Source of the DNA: Phycobacter azelaicus
GTDB taxonomy: Bacteria > Pseudomonadota > Alphaproteobacteria > Rhodobacterales > Rhodobacteraceae
Assembly: GCF_014884385.1 (NCBI RefSeq)
Contig: NZ_WKFH01000003.1
Span: 620,001-684,000, forward strand
Direction of reading: 5' to 3'
DNA length: 64,000 nt
Numbering within the stretch: position 1 is the stretch's first letter; each line of letters opens with the position of its first letter. Under the pieces are notes generated by a model. It searched no databases, had not been told where the DNA came from, and worked only from the letters and a program-made list of their open reading frames with translations. This document shows, piece by piece, positions 16,759 to 25,868 of this stretch. A program made the translations under genes and the position numbers.

Positions 16759-17760
16759 CTAGAGGTCAGCAACCTTCAGAACGATCTTGCCGATATGGCC
16801 TGAGCTTTCCATGCGGGCATGAGCCTCTGCCGCCTCCTCCAGCGGATAAACGCTGTCCATCACAGGCTTCATCCGGCTCGCCTCGACCAAAGGCCAGACA
16901 GCTTCGGCCAGATCCTGAGCGATGCGAGCCTTGGCAAGGTCGCTTTGCGGGCGCAGGGTCGATCCTGTCACCGTCAAACGGCGCGCCATGATCTGGGCAA
17001 AGTTCAGCTCGGCCTTGGGGCCGGACAGGAACGCGATATGCACCAGGCGGCCATCGTCGGCCAGCGCGCGGATATTGCGCGGGATATAATCGCCACCGAC
17101 CATATCAAGGATCAGGTCGGCGCCGCCCTCGGCCCGCAGCACCTTCACGAAATCCTCGTCTCGATAGTTGATCGCGCGTTCAGCGCCAAGATCAAGACAG
17201 GCCTGACACTTCTCATCGGATCCGGCTGTGGTGAAAACCCGCGCACCCAGCGCCGAGGCCAGCTGGATCGCGGTTGTCCCGATGCCCGAAGATCCGCCAT
17301 GCACGAGGAAACGCTCCCCCGCCTTAAGACCACCACGGGTGAAGACATTGGACCAGACCGTGAAGCAGGTTTCCGGCAAGCAGGCCGCACGTTTGATGGA
17401 CAGGCCCTTGGGGATTGGCAGGCAATGGGCTGCCGGAGTCACCACGTATTCGGCATAGCCACCGCCGGGCAACAAACCGCAAACCTTATCGCCAACCGCG
17501 TATTCAGTGACGCCCGCGCCAATCGCGACGATCTCCCCCGACGCCTCAAGACCCGGCAGGTCACTGGCACCCGGAGGTGGATCATAGGCCCCTGCCCGTT
17601 GCAGCGCATCCGGTCGGTTCACACCTGCATAGGCCACCTTTAGGAGCAGTTGCCCATGCCCCGGAGTTGGAACCGGGCGCTGTGTGAGGGTCAGTACCTC
17701 AGGCCCTCCGGGTTGTGAAATCTCGATCGCGCGCATCGTTTCGGGCAAACCTTCCGGCAT
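16759..17760 (-). CDS. NAD(P)H-quinone oxidoreductase (zeta-crystallin type, MDR superfamily)
   Basis: A 333-residue medium-chain reductase without the structural zinc cysteines. It starts MRAIEISQPGGPEVL after a short leader. It has the GroES-like N-domain (VAYAGVNRPDALQRAGAY), the nucleotide-binding Rossmann motif HGGSSGIGTTAIQLA, and TAGSDEKCQACLDLGAE, typical of quinone oxidoreductases. The start at 17760 has GGAAAGGA upstream, whereas the longer ORF has no support. It lies downstream of coq9 on the same strand with a 120-base gap, so the two may be co-transcribed. Confidence 0.9.
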   Translation of the reverse strand: MPEGLPETMRAIEISQPGGPEVLTLTQRPVPTPGHGQLLLKVAYAGVNRPDALQRAGAYDPPPGASDLPGLEASGEIVAIGAGVTEYAVGDKVCGLLPGGGYAEYVVTPAAHCLPIPKGLSIKRAACLPETCFTVWSNVFTRGGLKAGERFLVHGGSSGIGTTAIQLASALGARVFTTAGSDEKCQACLDLGAERAINYRDEDFVKVLRAEGGADLILDMVGGDYIPRNIRALADDGRLVHIAFLSGPKAELNFAQIMARRLTVTGSTLRPQSDLAKARIAQDLAEAVWPLVEASRMKPVMDSVYPLEEAAEAHARMESSGHIGKIVLKVADL

Positions 17761-17880
17761 CAAATGATCCTTTCCCTGGAATGTTTCCTTTGTGCATAGC
17801 ACCGGCATTGGAGCGCTCAAACCCTGCTTTCGCGCCGCACCCATATGCCTTGGGCCAAAATGCCCACAGCGCGCCTGAAA

Positions 17881-18591
17881 TCAGTAGCTGTTGCCTCGTC
17901 CAGGCATATCTTCTGCCATCTTTGGCTTGCGGATCTGCCCTGCCAGCCATGAGGGCCCCGCAAGCAGCGGCTTCAGCAACGGATTCTTCTGCACATCGGC
18001 CTTCAGTTTTTCGAACTGCATCACGTTGTCGATGCGCCGATCCAGGAACTCCCATGTCGCGTGATGGCCGGGCGTGTCATCACCGAGCCAGTACAGAACC
18101 GTGGACGAATAAACGCCCGATAGCGTTGCGCGCTTGCTGTACCAGTTGATATCTTCCGAGGTGTCTCCCAGTGCCGTCCAGATCGCATCCACCGTGCCCC
18201 AGATCGCCTTGGCGCCGTCGGCTGCATGGGTCGGCAGCGCAAACAGCGTAACGCCCCGGCGCACCGCCTCCTTGTCTTCGACGGCCTCAAGGCGGAATCG
18301 CACGGCAGCTGCGATCTTGTCCCGGAACCTGAGGCCTGTCAGATCTTCTGTGGCCAGACGTTCCAGCATCAGTCGATCCCCCCGCCGGTGATAGGCCAGC
18401 GCCAGATCCACCGACCCGCGCGGGCTGAGTGCACGCGCAAGTACCGGATCCATGTCGCAATCCGCTACTGCCGCAGAAAAACTCGCCTCGGTCCAGCCAT
18501 CAAAGGCCACATGCATCAAGGCCGCATCCAGAAGCGTCTCGATGTGCGCCGGCTCGCCACTGTTAGGGTTCTCGGTTGACTGCTCTGTCAT
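17881..18591 (-). CDS. coq9: COQ9 family ubiquinone biosynthesis protein
   Basis: A 236-residue TetR-fold lipid-binding protein. Eukaryotic COQ9 presents intermediates to the COQ7 hydroxylase. The family pattern is visible: a helical N-part with LDAALMHVAFDGWTEASF, the lipid-pocket region around FRDKIAAAVRFRLEAVEDKE, and INWYSKRATLSGVYSSTVLY near residue 150. The start at 18591 follows GGAGAAGC. It is divergent from rpsU. Confidence 0.92.
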   Translation of the reverse strand: MTEQSTENPNSGEPAHIETLLDAALMHVAFDGWTEASFSAAVADCDMDPVLARALSPRGSVDLALAYHRRGDRLMLERLATEDLTGLRFRDKIAAAVRFRLEAVEDKEAVRRGVTLFALPTHAADGAKAIWGTVDAIWTALGDTSEDINWYSKRATLSGVYSSTVLYWLGDDTPGHHATWEFLDRRIDNVMQFEKLKADVQKNPLLKPLLAGPSWLAGQIRKPKMAEDMPGRGNSY

Positions 18592-18695
18592 ACTGCTTCT
18601 CCGTAACGGTTGAATGCCATCGCTGCACGCCATTGCCGACCGGGATCGGTCATCCAGCACAGTACTAGACATGTTAGATCGGTTTTGCTATACGG

Positions 18696-18746
18696 CCACC
18701 TCCTGCAAATCCTTGCAACTCAACTTAGAAAGGTGGTGAAAACCAC
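18696..18746 (+). promoter_or_regulatory. rpsU leader with an anti-Shine-Dalgarno-like segment and an RBS hairpin
   Basis: CCACCTCCT at 18696-18704 contains the 16S rRNA 3'-end sequence CACCUCCU and can pair with AGGTGG at 18731-18736, the ribosome-binding site of rpsU. Independently, GTGGT-GAAA-ACCAC at 18733-18746 is a five-pair stem with a GNRA loop that covers most of the same site and ends at the base before the ATG. The leader can therefore fold in two exclusive ways, both of which mask the site. Confidence 0.6.
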
Positions 18747-18953
18747 ATGCAGGTTAGTGTTCGTGACAACAATGTCGATCAGGCGCTTCGTGCCCTGAAG
18801 AAAAAGCTGCAGCGCGAAGGTGTGTTCCGCGAGATGAAGCTCAAGCAACATTTCGAGAAGCCCTCCGAGAAGAAAGCGCGCGAGAAAGCTGAAGCGATTC
18901 GTCGTGCCCGTAAACTGGCACGTAAGAAAGCACAGCGCGAAGGTCTCCTCTAA
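18747..18953 (+). CDS. rpsU: Small ribosomal subunit protein bS21
   Basis: A 68-residue, highly basic protein ([20 protein letters not shown] at the start, an Arg/Lys-rich C-terminus). bS21 sits next to the 3' end of 16S rRNA in the 30S subunit and helps translation initiation. AGGTGG lies ten bases before the start, inside two alternative hairpins. A GC-rich terminator follows. The gene stands alone. Confidence 0.97.
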   Translation: MQVSVRDNNVDQALRALKKKLQREGVFREMKLKQHFEKPSEKKAREKAEAIRRARKLARKKAQREGLL

Positions 18954-18985
18954 GATCTTCCTCCGGTTTTTTCTGGATGCTTATG

Positions 18986-19021
18986 ACGACCCCCGCGGCC
19001 CTGCCCGGGGGTTTGTCGTTT
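18986..19021 (+). terminator. Terminator of rpsU
   Basis: CCCCCG at 18990-18995 pairs with CGGGGG at 19006-19011, and the outer ACGAC pairs with GTCGT. The stem is followed by a T-rich run (GTTTGTCGTTT). Confidence 0.8.
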
Positions 19022-19371
19022 AAAACACAACATTTTTTATGCCAGTGTATTGATAGCCCCCTCAAATCACTAAACTTATACGTGTGCAAGGCAAAGCAAG
19101 CTGCTACGTTGAGGTGAGGTTTCAAAAAGCTTGTAATTTCAAGTCACAGAGCCCTCATGCCGAAGCTGGAACACTCGGCATATTCCCCGGAGGCGGCTCC
19201 GCCCTCCCCCAAACTGGCGTTGGCCTTGCTTCCTGCACCCAAGGCTTGTGGCCCTTCCGGGGTATCTCTCTCTGCGCTGCGATGTGCCGCAGATCCTTTG
19301 GCGTCCTCACCCCTCTTGATCCGGTATGAAATCCGCGCACCATATGGCCTCGTCGGCTTGCCTGCCGTGGC
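19022..19371. other. 350-base convergent intergenic region between rpsU and the P450 gene
   Basis: The first 100 bases are AT-rich. Two small hairpins are visible: ATGCCGA/TCGGCAT at 19157-19181, and immediately after it GAGGCGG-CT-CCGCC near 19190-19204. The remainder shows no credible reading frame on either strand; the open frames there lack ribosome sites and are of low-complexity composition. Confidence 0.5.
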
Positions 19372-20541
19372 TCAGCGGCAGCCTTCCCAGCGCACAGGCA
19401 ATGACAGCGGGCCACGAAAAGCCCACCCTCCAAAATGCGCCTCTCCATCCAAAGTCAGACCCTGCAGACGCTCAAACAGCATTGGCAGCGCCACTTCAGC
19501 AATCAATGCGCGTGAGATCCAGGCACCGGCACAAAAATGTGGACCCGCCCCAAAGGAAATCGCGGCACTGATATCCTGACGGATATCGTATGCATCCGGC
19601 CGCGCAAATTTGCTTTCATCTCGATTACCGGAACCGAACATGAAAAAGACGCGCTCTCCTGGTTCAAGATCCACATCGCGAAGGCAATAGGGACGCGCCA
19701 CCCGGCGCGGTGACATCCCTATGGGAGAAATCCAGCGCGCGTATTCCTCAAAAGCCTCCATCCAAGTAGCCTCGCCAGTTCTTACACAAGCCAACTGATC
19801 AGGATATCGGAGCAAAGCCCAGACCGTCCCCGCAATCGCATCGCGCGGCTCATTCTGTCCGCCCGAGATGGCCAGTTTGATATTTGCCCTGATCTGGTCT
19901 TCGGGGAGTCTGGCCGCTTGCTGCACGCGAAGCAGGGAATATGAACCCGCCTCTGCCGTTTCCTCCCACATCTCACTGATATGCTCATCAATCAGTCGAG
20001 TGCTCTCGTGGCACCTTGCCTCAACCGCTGGATCGCCCGCATAGTTTGCGCAGCCATCGATCATACCCTGGCTCACAGCGTCCATGTCTTCGGCCCGCAT
20101 CCGGGTCAGCCCGGTCACTGCCTTCAAAGCCTCGGCCGACACTGGCATGGCATAGTCCCGCACCAGATCGCAGCGCCCCTTCGGCGCCATATCCTCCAGA
20201 ATCCGAAGCGTCGCTGCACGGAATTGCGACAGCCAGTGTTGCTTGACGGTCTTCGGCGATACGCTGGGAAAGATTGCTTTTCGCTCCTGCAAGTGCGCGG
20301 CACCGTCCTTGCGCATCATGTTCTGCCCCATCAGCCGGGTCATCAATCCATCGGGTTGATCCGAAGAGAACACATCGATCCGTTTCTCCTCACGGAAGAT
20401 ATCGTCTCGGCGTGTGATCAAGACCGCATCAAGCTGCGGCACATAGGCAACCGGGGTCTCAGCCCTCAGCCTTTTCAGATCCGGATAGGGGTCTTGCCAG
20501 AACGCCTGCGGGTCGATCTCGTATACAGGTTTGCGCGCCAT
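19372..20541 (-). CDS. Cytochrome P450
   Basis: A 389-residue soluble bacterial P450 monooxygenase. The haem-thiolate loop is FGAGPHFCAGAWISRA, and the I-helix oxygen-binding region reads KLAISGGQNEPRDAIAG, with Gln-Asn instead of the common acid-Thr pair. The K-helix ExxR is replaced by the less standard EEYARWISPIG region. GGGAGGG precedes the start at 20541. No ferredoxin or reductase gene is adjacent, so electrons must come from elsewhere. The divergent MarR gene 83 bases away is the obvious candidate regulator. The substrate is unknown. Confidence 0.9.
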   Translation of the reverse strand: MARKPVYEIDPQAFWQDPYPDLKRLRAETPVAYVPQLDAVLITRRDDIFREEKRIDVFSSDQPDGLMTRLMGQNMMRKDGAAHLQERKAIFPSVSPKTVKQHWLSQFRAATLRILEDMAPKGRCDLVRDYAMPVSAEALKAVTGLTRMRAEDMDAVSQGMIDGCANYAGDPAVEARCHESTRLIDEHISEMWEETAEAGSYSLLRVQQAARLPEDQIRANIKLAISGGQNEPRDAIAGTVWALLRYPDQLACVRTGEATWMEAFEEYARWISPIGMSPRRVARPYCLRDVDLEPGERVFFMFGSGNRDESKFARPDAYDIRQDISAAISFGAGPHFCAGAWISRALIAEVALPMLFERLQGLTLDGEAHFGGWAFRGPLSLPVRWEGCR

Positions 20542-20624
20542 CAGATGCCCTCCCGAAGTCTCCCTGCGGTCAAGACTGCGGAGCGTCTGTTGTCTTGTCA
20601 ACTCATATCATTTAATCTTCAGAC

Positions 20625-21131
20625 ATGAGTGATCTGACCGATGACATGTTCCTGATCCTGCCGGATGGCAGTGATGTCAGCCCCGCGGCCCCAACGCTGG
20701 ACTTCACGCGCAGCCCGGTTGTGACAGTAACCTTTGCAGGCAACCGCCTGACCCGAAATGCTGCCCGTGCCTATCAGCAAGAATTCGGCGTCGGCGTAAT
20801 GGAGTGGCGCATGCTCGTGATGTTGACACGCGATCCCGGCTGTTCGGTCGGGCATGCCGCGCGCACGACAGGCATCGACAAGGCCGCCGTCAGCAGGGCC
20901 TTGCAGCGCATGGAACAGGCCGGTCTAGCACGGGCCGAGGTTCTCGGCGGAGATGAACGCCGAAAGTCGTGGCTGCTGACAGACGCCGGGCACGCGCTTC
21001 ATGCCCGGATGCTGCCGCGCGCACTGGAGCGGCAACGCGCTCTGCTCAAGGGTTTTTCACCAGACGAGCTTGCATCCTTTACCGGATACCTGCAGCGCTT
21101 CCTCGCTAATATGTCTGAAGATTCCGAATAG
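20625..21131 (+). CDS. MarR family transcriptional regulator
   Basis: A 168-residue winged-helix regulator. The core is MEWRMLVMLTRDPGCSVGHA, then TTGIDKAAVSRALQRMEQAG (recognition helix) and the wing with GGDERRKSWLLTDAG, the usual MarR DER signature. The N-terminal 30 residues are acidic and extra to the family. It is divergent from the P450 gene and probably controls it. A three-hairpin repeat begins 34 bases after its stop. Confidence 0.93.
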   Translation: MSDLTDDMFLILPDGSDVSPAAPTLDFTRSPVVTVTFAGNRLTRNAARAYQQEFGVGVMEWRMLVMLTRDPGCSVGHAARTTGIDKAAVSRALQRMEQAGLARAEVLGGDERRKSWLLTDAGHALHARMLPRALERQRALLKGFSPDELASFTGYLQRFLANMSEDSE

Positions 21132-21165
21132 CCCGGCGAGGGGCGGCAACGCTAGCAGGTCACGC

Positions 21166-21249
21166 ACGCCGCGCGTAGCGCGGCGCCGGGTCCAACGCAG
21201 CTGGTGCAGCCCACCGGCTGCGCCAGAACTGGCGGGAGAGCCTCCTGCC
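21166..21249 (+). repeat. Three-hairpin intergenic repeat, copy A
   Basis: Hairpin 1 is CGCCGCGC-GTA-GCGCGGCG (21167-21185). The single strand GGGTCCAACGC follows. Hairpin 2 is TGGTGCAGCC-CACC-GGCTGCGCCA. Hairpin 3 is GGCGGGAG-AGC-CTCCTGCC, ending 11 bases before the stop of the convergent ppk2 gene. Copy B at 27114 has the same order and conserved linkers, but stem 2 differs in sequence while still pairing. Confidence 0.75.
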
Positions 21250-21259
21250 CGCAGTGATG

Positions 21260-22177
21260 TCAGTAGATTTTTGGCACGTACAGCTCGTCTGGCAACACAC
21301 GCCGTTCATAGTCCGGATTGTACTCACGATCCGGCAGCGTCACCTTCTCCTGCGGCACCTCTTCATAAGGCACCTTGGTCAACAGATGCTCGATACAGTT
21401 GAGCCGCTCCCGCTTCTTGTCGTTGCCCTCAACGATGTACCAAGGCGCCTCGGGGATGTTTGTGCGCTCAAACATATCCTCCTTGGCCTTGGTGTATTGC
21501 TCCCAGCGGATACGGCTTTCCAGATCCATCGGCGACAATTTCCACTGTTTCATCGGATCGTGAATGCGCATCATGAAGCGCAGTTGCTGTTCCTCATCTG
21601 TAATGGAGAACCAGTATTTCAGCAGGATGATCCCCGAGCGCACAAGCATGCGCTCGAATTCCGGAACATCCTGAAAGAACTGTTCCACTTCATCATCGCT
21701 TGCAAAACCCATGACCCGCTCCACGCCGGCGCGGTTGTACCAGGATCGATCGAACAGCACGATTTCCCCGGCCGCGGGCAAATGCGGTACATAGCGCTGG
21801 AAATACCACTGGCTCTGTTCACGCCGCGAGGGCGCAGGCAATGCCACAACGCGCGCCACCCGTGGGTTCAGGCGCTGGGTGATGCGCTTGATCACTCCCC
21901 CCTTGCCGGCACTGTCGCGCCCTTCGAACAGGATACAGACTTTGGCACCGCTGTGCTGAACCCAGTCCTGCAGCTTGATCAGTTCTGCCTGCAACCGAAG
22001 CAGATTGCGGAAATATACCTTCCGGTCCAGCATCTCGGGATGCTGAGAGCGGTAGATCTTGCGCAACTCCATCGACAGCATGGGTTCGGCAAATTCGATC
22101 TCGAAATCCTCGTCCAGCGTGTCCTGAAGTTCGGCATCCAGCCAATCGAATGAATCAGGTTCCGTGTCGCTGGTCAC
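21260..22177 (-). CDS. ppk2: Polyphosphate kinase 2
   Basis: A 305-residue PPK2 enzyme that transfers phosphate between polyphosphate and nucleotides. It has Walker A (EGRDSAGKGG), Walker B (VLFDRSWYNRAGVERVMGF) and the lid segment with EQQLRFMMRIHDPMKQWKLS. Class I versus II specificity cannot be fixed by eye. GTG at 22177 is preferred because AGGAGC lies seven bases upstream; the ATG at 22219 has no ribosome site. It is convergent with marR, with repeat copy A between them. Confidence 0.95.
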   Translation of the reverse strand: MTSDTEPDSFDWLDAELQDTLDEDFEIEFAEPMLSMELRKIYRSQHPEMLDRKVYFRNLLRLQAELIKLQDWVQHSGAKVCILFEGRDSAGKGGVIKRITQRLNPRVARVVALPAPSRREQSQWYFQRYVPHLPAAGEIVLFDRSWYNRAGVERVMGFASDDEVEQFFQDVPEFERMLVRSGIILLKYWFSITDEEQQLRFMMRIHDPMKQWKLSPMDLESRIRWEQYTKAKEDMFERTNIPEAPWYIVEGNDKKRERLNCIEHLLTKVPYEEVPQEKVTLPDREYNPDYERRVLPDELYVPKIY

Positions 22178-22361
22178 AGTGCTGCTCCTAAGTAATCTAC
22201 TGATCTGCGGGTTTGCCATAGCCGGTGGATGTGATCGTTTGATGTCACATTTTACCGTACAGCCAAATCGCCAGAATGCGGGTGCATAGCGGTCGGCTCA
22301 TCAAAGAAATCGAGAGCGACCGCATCCACAAAAGGAAACGAAAATTCGAACCGCCTGCAAG

Positions 22362-22384
22362 CGCAAAAGTGCCGCTAGGCGGTT
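22362..22384 (-). terminator. Terminator of the GMC oxidoreductase gene
   Basis: On the minus strand AACCGCC-TA-GCGGC is followed by ACTTTTG. It lies 11 bases after the stop codon. Confidence 0.6.
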
Positions 22385-22394
22385 TTCCAGTCAC

Positions 22395-23984
22395 TTATCG
22401 TCGGGCGGCGGCAAGAATCATGTCGGATGCCTTTTCAGCGATCATGATCGTCGGGGCATTGGTGTTGCCGCTTGTAATGGTCGGCATGACGCTGGCATCC
22501 ACAACGCGCAAGGCCATCACACCGCGCAAGCGCAATTCTGGATCAAGCGGAGCGTTATCGCCTGTCCCCATATGAACCGTGCAGGTAGGATGAAAAATCG
22601 TAGTTCCAATGTCCCCTGCCGCACGCACCAGGTCCTGTTCATCGTCTGACGTGATACCTGGTTTCATCTCTTGTGGAGCGTATCCCTGCATCGGAGCCTG
22701 CGCCATGATTGCCCGAGCCTGACGGATCGCTGCAACGGCGACCTGCCGGTCCCCTTCGGTGGACAGGTAGTTGGGCTGAATGCTGGGCGCTTTCATTGGA
22801 TCGGGTGAGGTGATTTCCACCCGCCCCCTGCTTTCGGGTCGCAGGTTGCACACACTAGCCGTAAGACCCGGAAAATCATGCAGGGGCTGACCAAACGCCT
22901 CAAGCGTCAGGGGCTGTACGTGATATTCAAGGTCTGGCGTGTCCAGATCGGGCCGAGACCGGGAAAACGCGCCGAGCTGGCTGGGCGCCATGGACATCGG
23001 GCCAGACCGCTTCAGCGCGTATTCAAGACCGATCTTCGCCTTGCCCACCAAGGAATTCGCCAGAGTGTTGAGCGTATGGGCCCCCTGCAGGCGCCAGGCA
23101 CAGCGCAGCTGCAAATGGTCCTGCAGATTGGAACCGATCTGCGGCATATCCCGCAGCACCTCGATCCCGTGTTCTTGCAATAGCGCGCCGGGGCCAAGGC
23201 CCGAAAGCTGCAGGATCTGGGGGCTGTTGATGGCGCCTGCGGACAGGATGACTTCGCCACTGGCATGCGCGGTGCAAACTTCGCCGCCTTTCTGGTATTC
23301 GACCCCGACAGCACGTCCCTCTTCAATGAGAATCCGCCGGGTATGGGCCTGAGTTTCAACCTTCAAATGCTGCCCCGTAGCAGTTTTAAGGAAAGCCTTG
23401 GCCGTATTCATTCGCCAGCCCGAACGCTGATTGACGCGAAAATATCCAACGCCTTCGTTATTGCCGGTGTTGAAATCCGTGACCTTTGGCAGCCCCCAGG
23501 CCGCGGCAGCCTCCATCCAGTCATCCAGCACATCCCAATGCAGGCGTTGGTTCTCGACACGCCATTCACCGCCCGCGCCGTGCATCTCCGTGGGGCCTTC
23601 GACATAGTCTTCGGACTTCTTGAAATAGGGCAGAACATCGTCCCAGCCCCAACCCGCAAGACCCCGCTGGCGCCAGCCGTCATAGTCTGCAGCCTGTCCA
23701 CGCAGGTAGAGCATACCGTTGATCGAGGAGCAGCCGCCCAGCACCTTGCCGCGCGGATAGATCAACGCGCGCCCGTTCAGCCCCGGATCCGCCTCGGTAC
23801 GATACATCCAGTCTGTGCGCGGGTTGTTGATGCAGTAAAGATAGCCCATCGGGATATGCACCCAATGGTAATTGTCGCGCCCCCCCGCTTCGAGCAGCAA
23901 TACCCGTTGACCACCTTCGCTCAGCCGCTTGGCCAGAACGCACCCTGCACTTCCTGCACCCACGATGATGTAGTCAAACTGCAT
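22395..23984 (-). CDS. GMC family FAD-dependent oxidoreductase (choline/alcohol dehydrogenase type)
   Basis: A 529-residue flavoprotein oxidising primary alcohols or choline-like substrates. The FAD dinucleotide fold is at the very start (YIIVGAGSAGCVLAKRLSE), with GMC signature 1 around GKVLGGCSSINGMLYLRG and signature 2 in GAINSPQILQLSGLGP. The active-site His is in FHPTCTVHMG and the Asn in TSGNTNAPTIMIAEKA. It has no signal peptide. It is downstream of the lrp gene on the same strand with a 170-base gap. BetA-like choline oxidation and generic alcohol oxidation are both possible. Confidence 0.92.
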   Translation of the reverse strand: MQFDYIIVGAGSAGCVLAKRLSEGGQRVLLLEAGGRDNYHWVHIPMGYLYCINNPRTDWMYRTEADPGLNGRALIYPRGKVLGGCSSINGMLYLRGQAADYDGWRQRGLAGWGWDDVLPYFKKSEDYVEGPTEMHGAGGEWRVENQRLHWDVLDDWMEAAAAWGLPKVTDFNTGNNEGVGYFRVNQRSGWRMNTAKAFLKTATGQHLKVETQAHTRRILIEEGRAVGVEYQKGGEVCTAHASGEVILSAGAINSPQILQLSGLGPGALLQEHGIEVLRDMPQIGSNLQDHLQLRCAWRLQGAHTLNTLANSLVGKAKIGLEYALKRSGPMSMAPSQLGAFSRSRPDLDTPDLEYHVQPLTLEAFGQPLHDFPGLTASVCNLRPESRGRVEITSPDPMKAPSIQPNYLSTEGDRQVAVAAIRQARAIMAQAPMQGYAPQEMKPGITSDDEQDLVRAAGDIGTTIFHPTCTVHMGTGDNAPLDPELRLRGVMALRVVDASVMPTITSGNTNAPTIMIAEKASDMILAAARR

Positions 23985-24156
23985 GGCCTGCTCCCCCGTC
24001 GTTCAATCTTCTCTCTCTTGAAGCAGAAGCCGCAAGGAAATGTAAGACAAATAAGACATCGCCCTCTCCCCCAAGACCCAAGGTCTACCGCGCCCGACGG
24101 GAGGTGCTTTTATCAAAAGGCCGCCGACGGGGGACGAGTCCGTTGTACCGTCTGGA

Positions 24157-24615
24157 TCAGACCGGCAGAGCGGTCGTCTTGAACACAGTGCGCAGCGCAA
24201 AACTAGATTGCATCTGAGCCACCCCTGGCAGCCGCGTCAGATGTTGGCGATGAATACGGGCAAAGTCTTCGGTGTTCTCGGCCACCACTTTCAAAATGTA
24301 GTCAGCCGTGCCTGCCATAAGGTGACACTCCAGCACATCCGGGATCCGCGCCACGGCCTTTTCAAAAGCATCAAGCAACTCATCCGCCTGACCTTGCAGA
24401 GTGATCTCCACGAAGACCGTTGTTGGCACATTCAGCTTGCGCGCATCCAGCAAGGCCACATAGTTCTTTATGTAGCCATCGCTCTCGAGCCGCTGAACAC
24501 GGCGATGACAGGCCGAGGCAGAGAGGTTCACCTGCTCGCTCAACTCGGCGTTTGAAATCCGACCCTGCCGTTGCAGCACCTGGAGAATGCGACGATCCGT
24601 CGAATCAAGTGACAT
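24157..24615 (-). CDS. Lrp/AsnC family transcriptional regulator
   Basis: A 152-residue regulator with an N-terminal HTH (DSTDRRILQVLQRQGRISNA, then LSASACHRRVQRLESDGYI) and a C-terminal ligand-binding RAM domain (VPDVLECHLMAGTADYILKV-like). The ATG at 24615 gives the standard length; the ORF could extend to 24717, but the extra 34 residues are atypical. It is divergent from alanine dehydrogenase across 134 AT-rich bases, the usual arrangement for a local Lrp regulator of ald. Confidence 0.94.
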   Translation of the reverse strand: MSLDSTDRRILQVLQRQGRISNAELSEQVNLSASACHRRVQRLESDGYIKNYVALLDARKLNVPTTVFVEITLQGQADELLDAFEKAVARIPDVLECHLMAGTADYILKVVAENTEDFARIHRQHLTRLPGVAQMQSSFALRTVFKTTALPV

Positions 24616-24749
24616 TTCTTCGAAGCCTTTTGCACATATCTCGCGGATAATCGAATATCTTACGAAACGCACCTTTTTATTTTGCTCAAAAAAGAAGCAC
24701 ATTTCACAGATGCACACTTAGGCTTCCGATACATGAGGGAGGATAGCGC

Positions 24750-25868
24750 ATGAAAATTGGATGCCCCACTGAAATCAAACCGCAGGAGTATCGCGTCGGC
24801 ATGACGCCGGATGCAGCTCACGAAGCGATCGTCCACGGCCATGAGGTGCTGATCCAAAGCGGCGCGGGTACAGGGGCCGGCTACAGCGATGCGGATTACC
24901 AAGCTGTTGGCGCTGTCCTGATCGATACCGCAGAGGAAATCTTTGCGACGGCCGACATGATCGTCAAAGTCAAAGAACCACAGGCGGCCGAACGCAAGAT
25001 GCTGCGCGAGGGGCAGTTGCTCTTTACTTACCTGCACCTTGCCCCAGACCCCGAGCAGACGCATGATCTTCTGGCCTCAGGCTGCACAGCTATCGCCTAC
25101 GAGACTGTAACAGACAAAAGCGGCGGCCTGCCGCTCTTGGCACCCATGTCTGAAGTGGCCGGACGGCTTGCGCCCCAGGTCGGCTCCTGGACATTGCAAA
25201 AGGCCAACGGCGGTCGCGGCGTGCTGATGGGAGGTGTGCCAGGTGTTGCCCCGGCCAAAGTGGTCGTGATCGGCGGCGGTGTGGTTGGCACTCATGCCGC
25301 CCGTATAGCGGCCGGCATGGGAAGCGATGTAACTGTTCTGGACCGCTCGTTGCAGCGCCTCAGGTATCTTGATGATGTCTTTGGCGGTGTGTTTCAGACA
25401 CGCTACTCGACCGCCGCTGCCACGGCTGAACTGGTCCGCGAGGCCGATATGGTAATCGGAGCTGTACTCGTTCCCGGGGCCGCTGCGCCCAAGCTGGTTT
25501 CCCGTGCACAATTGAGCGAGATGAAACCGGGAGCCGCCCTTGTCGATGTGGCAATCGATCAGGGCGGGTGTTTCGAGACCTCCAAAGCGACCACCCACGC
25601 TGATCCGATTTACGAGGTCGATGGCATCATGCACTACTGCGTTGCCAACATGCCGGGCGCCGTCGCGCGCACGTCAACCCAGGCCTTGGGCAACGCGACG
25701 CTTCCATTCCTTCTGGCCCTTGCTGACAAGGGTTGGAAGCAGGCATGCCAAGATGATCCTCACCTTCTGAACGGCCTCAATGTCCATGACGGCAAGCTGA
25801 CCTACTACGCGGTTGGCAAAGCGCTTGGCATCGATGTGATCTCTCCCACTGTCGCGTTGAAGTCCTGA
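24750..25868 (+). CDS. ald: Alanine dehydrogenase
   Basis: Catalyses reversible NAD-dependent deamination of L-alanine to pyruvate. The 372-residue length is standard. Visible blocks are MKIGCPTEIKPQEYRVGMTP, the substrate region DMIVKVKEPQ, QLLFTYLHLAP with the catalytic His, and the Rossmann motif VVVIGGGVVGTHAARIA. The C-terminal VDVAIDQGGCFETS and HYCVANMPGAVARTST are typical of the family. GGGAGG precedes the start. Control by the divergent Lrp protein is likely. Confidence 0.96.
   Translation: MKIGCPTEIKPQEYRVGMTPDAAHEAIVHGHEVLIQSGAGTGAGYSDADYQAVGAVLIDTAEEIFATADMIVKVKEPQAAERKMLREGQLLFTYLHLAPDPEQTHDLLASGCTAIAYETVTDKSGGLPLLAPMSEVAGRLAPQVGSWTLQKANGGRGVLMGGVPGVAPAKVVVIGGGVVGTHAARIAAGMGSDVTVLDRSLQRLRYLDDVFGGVFQTRYSTAAATAELVREADMVIGAVLVPGAAAPKLVSRAQLSEMKPGAALVDVAIDQGGCFETSKATTHADPIYEVDGIMHYCVANMPGAVARTSTQALGNATLPFLLALADKGWKQACQDDPHLLNGLNVHDGKLTYYAVGKALGIDVISPTVALKS

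Noticed and set aside
19155..19448. A 97-codon minus-strand frame at the end of the P450 gene
   Set aside because: It overlaps the P450 3' end in another frame, has low-complexity Arg/Pro/Ala content, and lacks a ribosome site.
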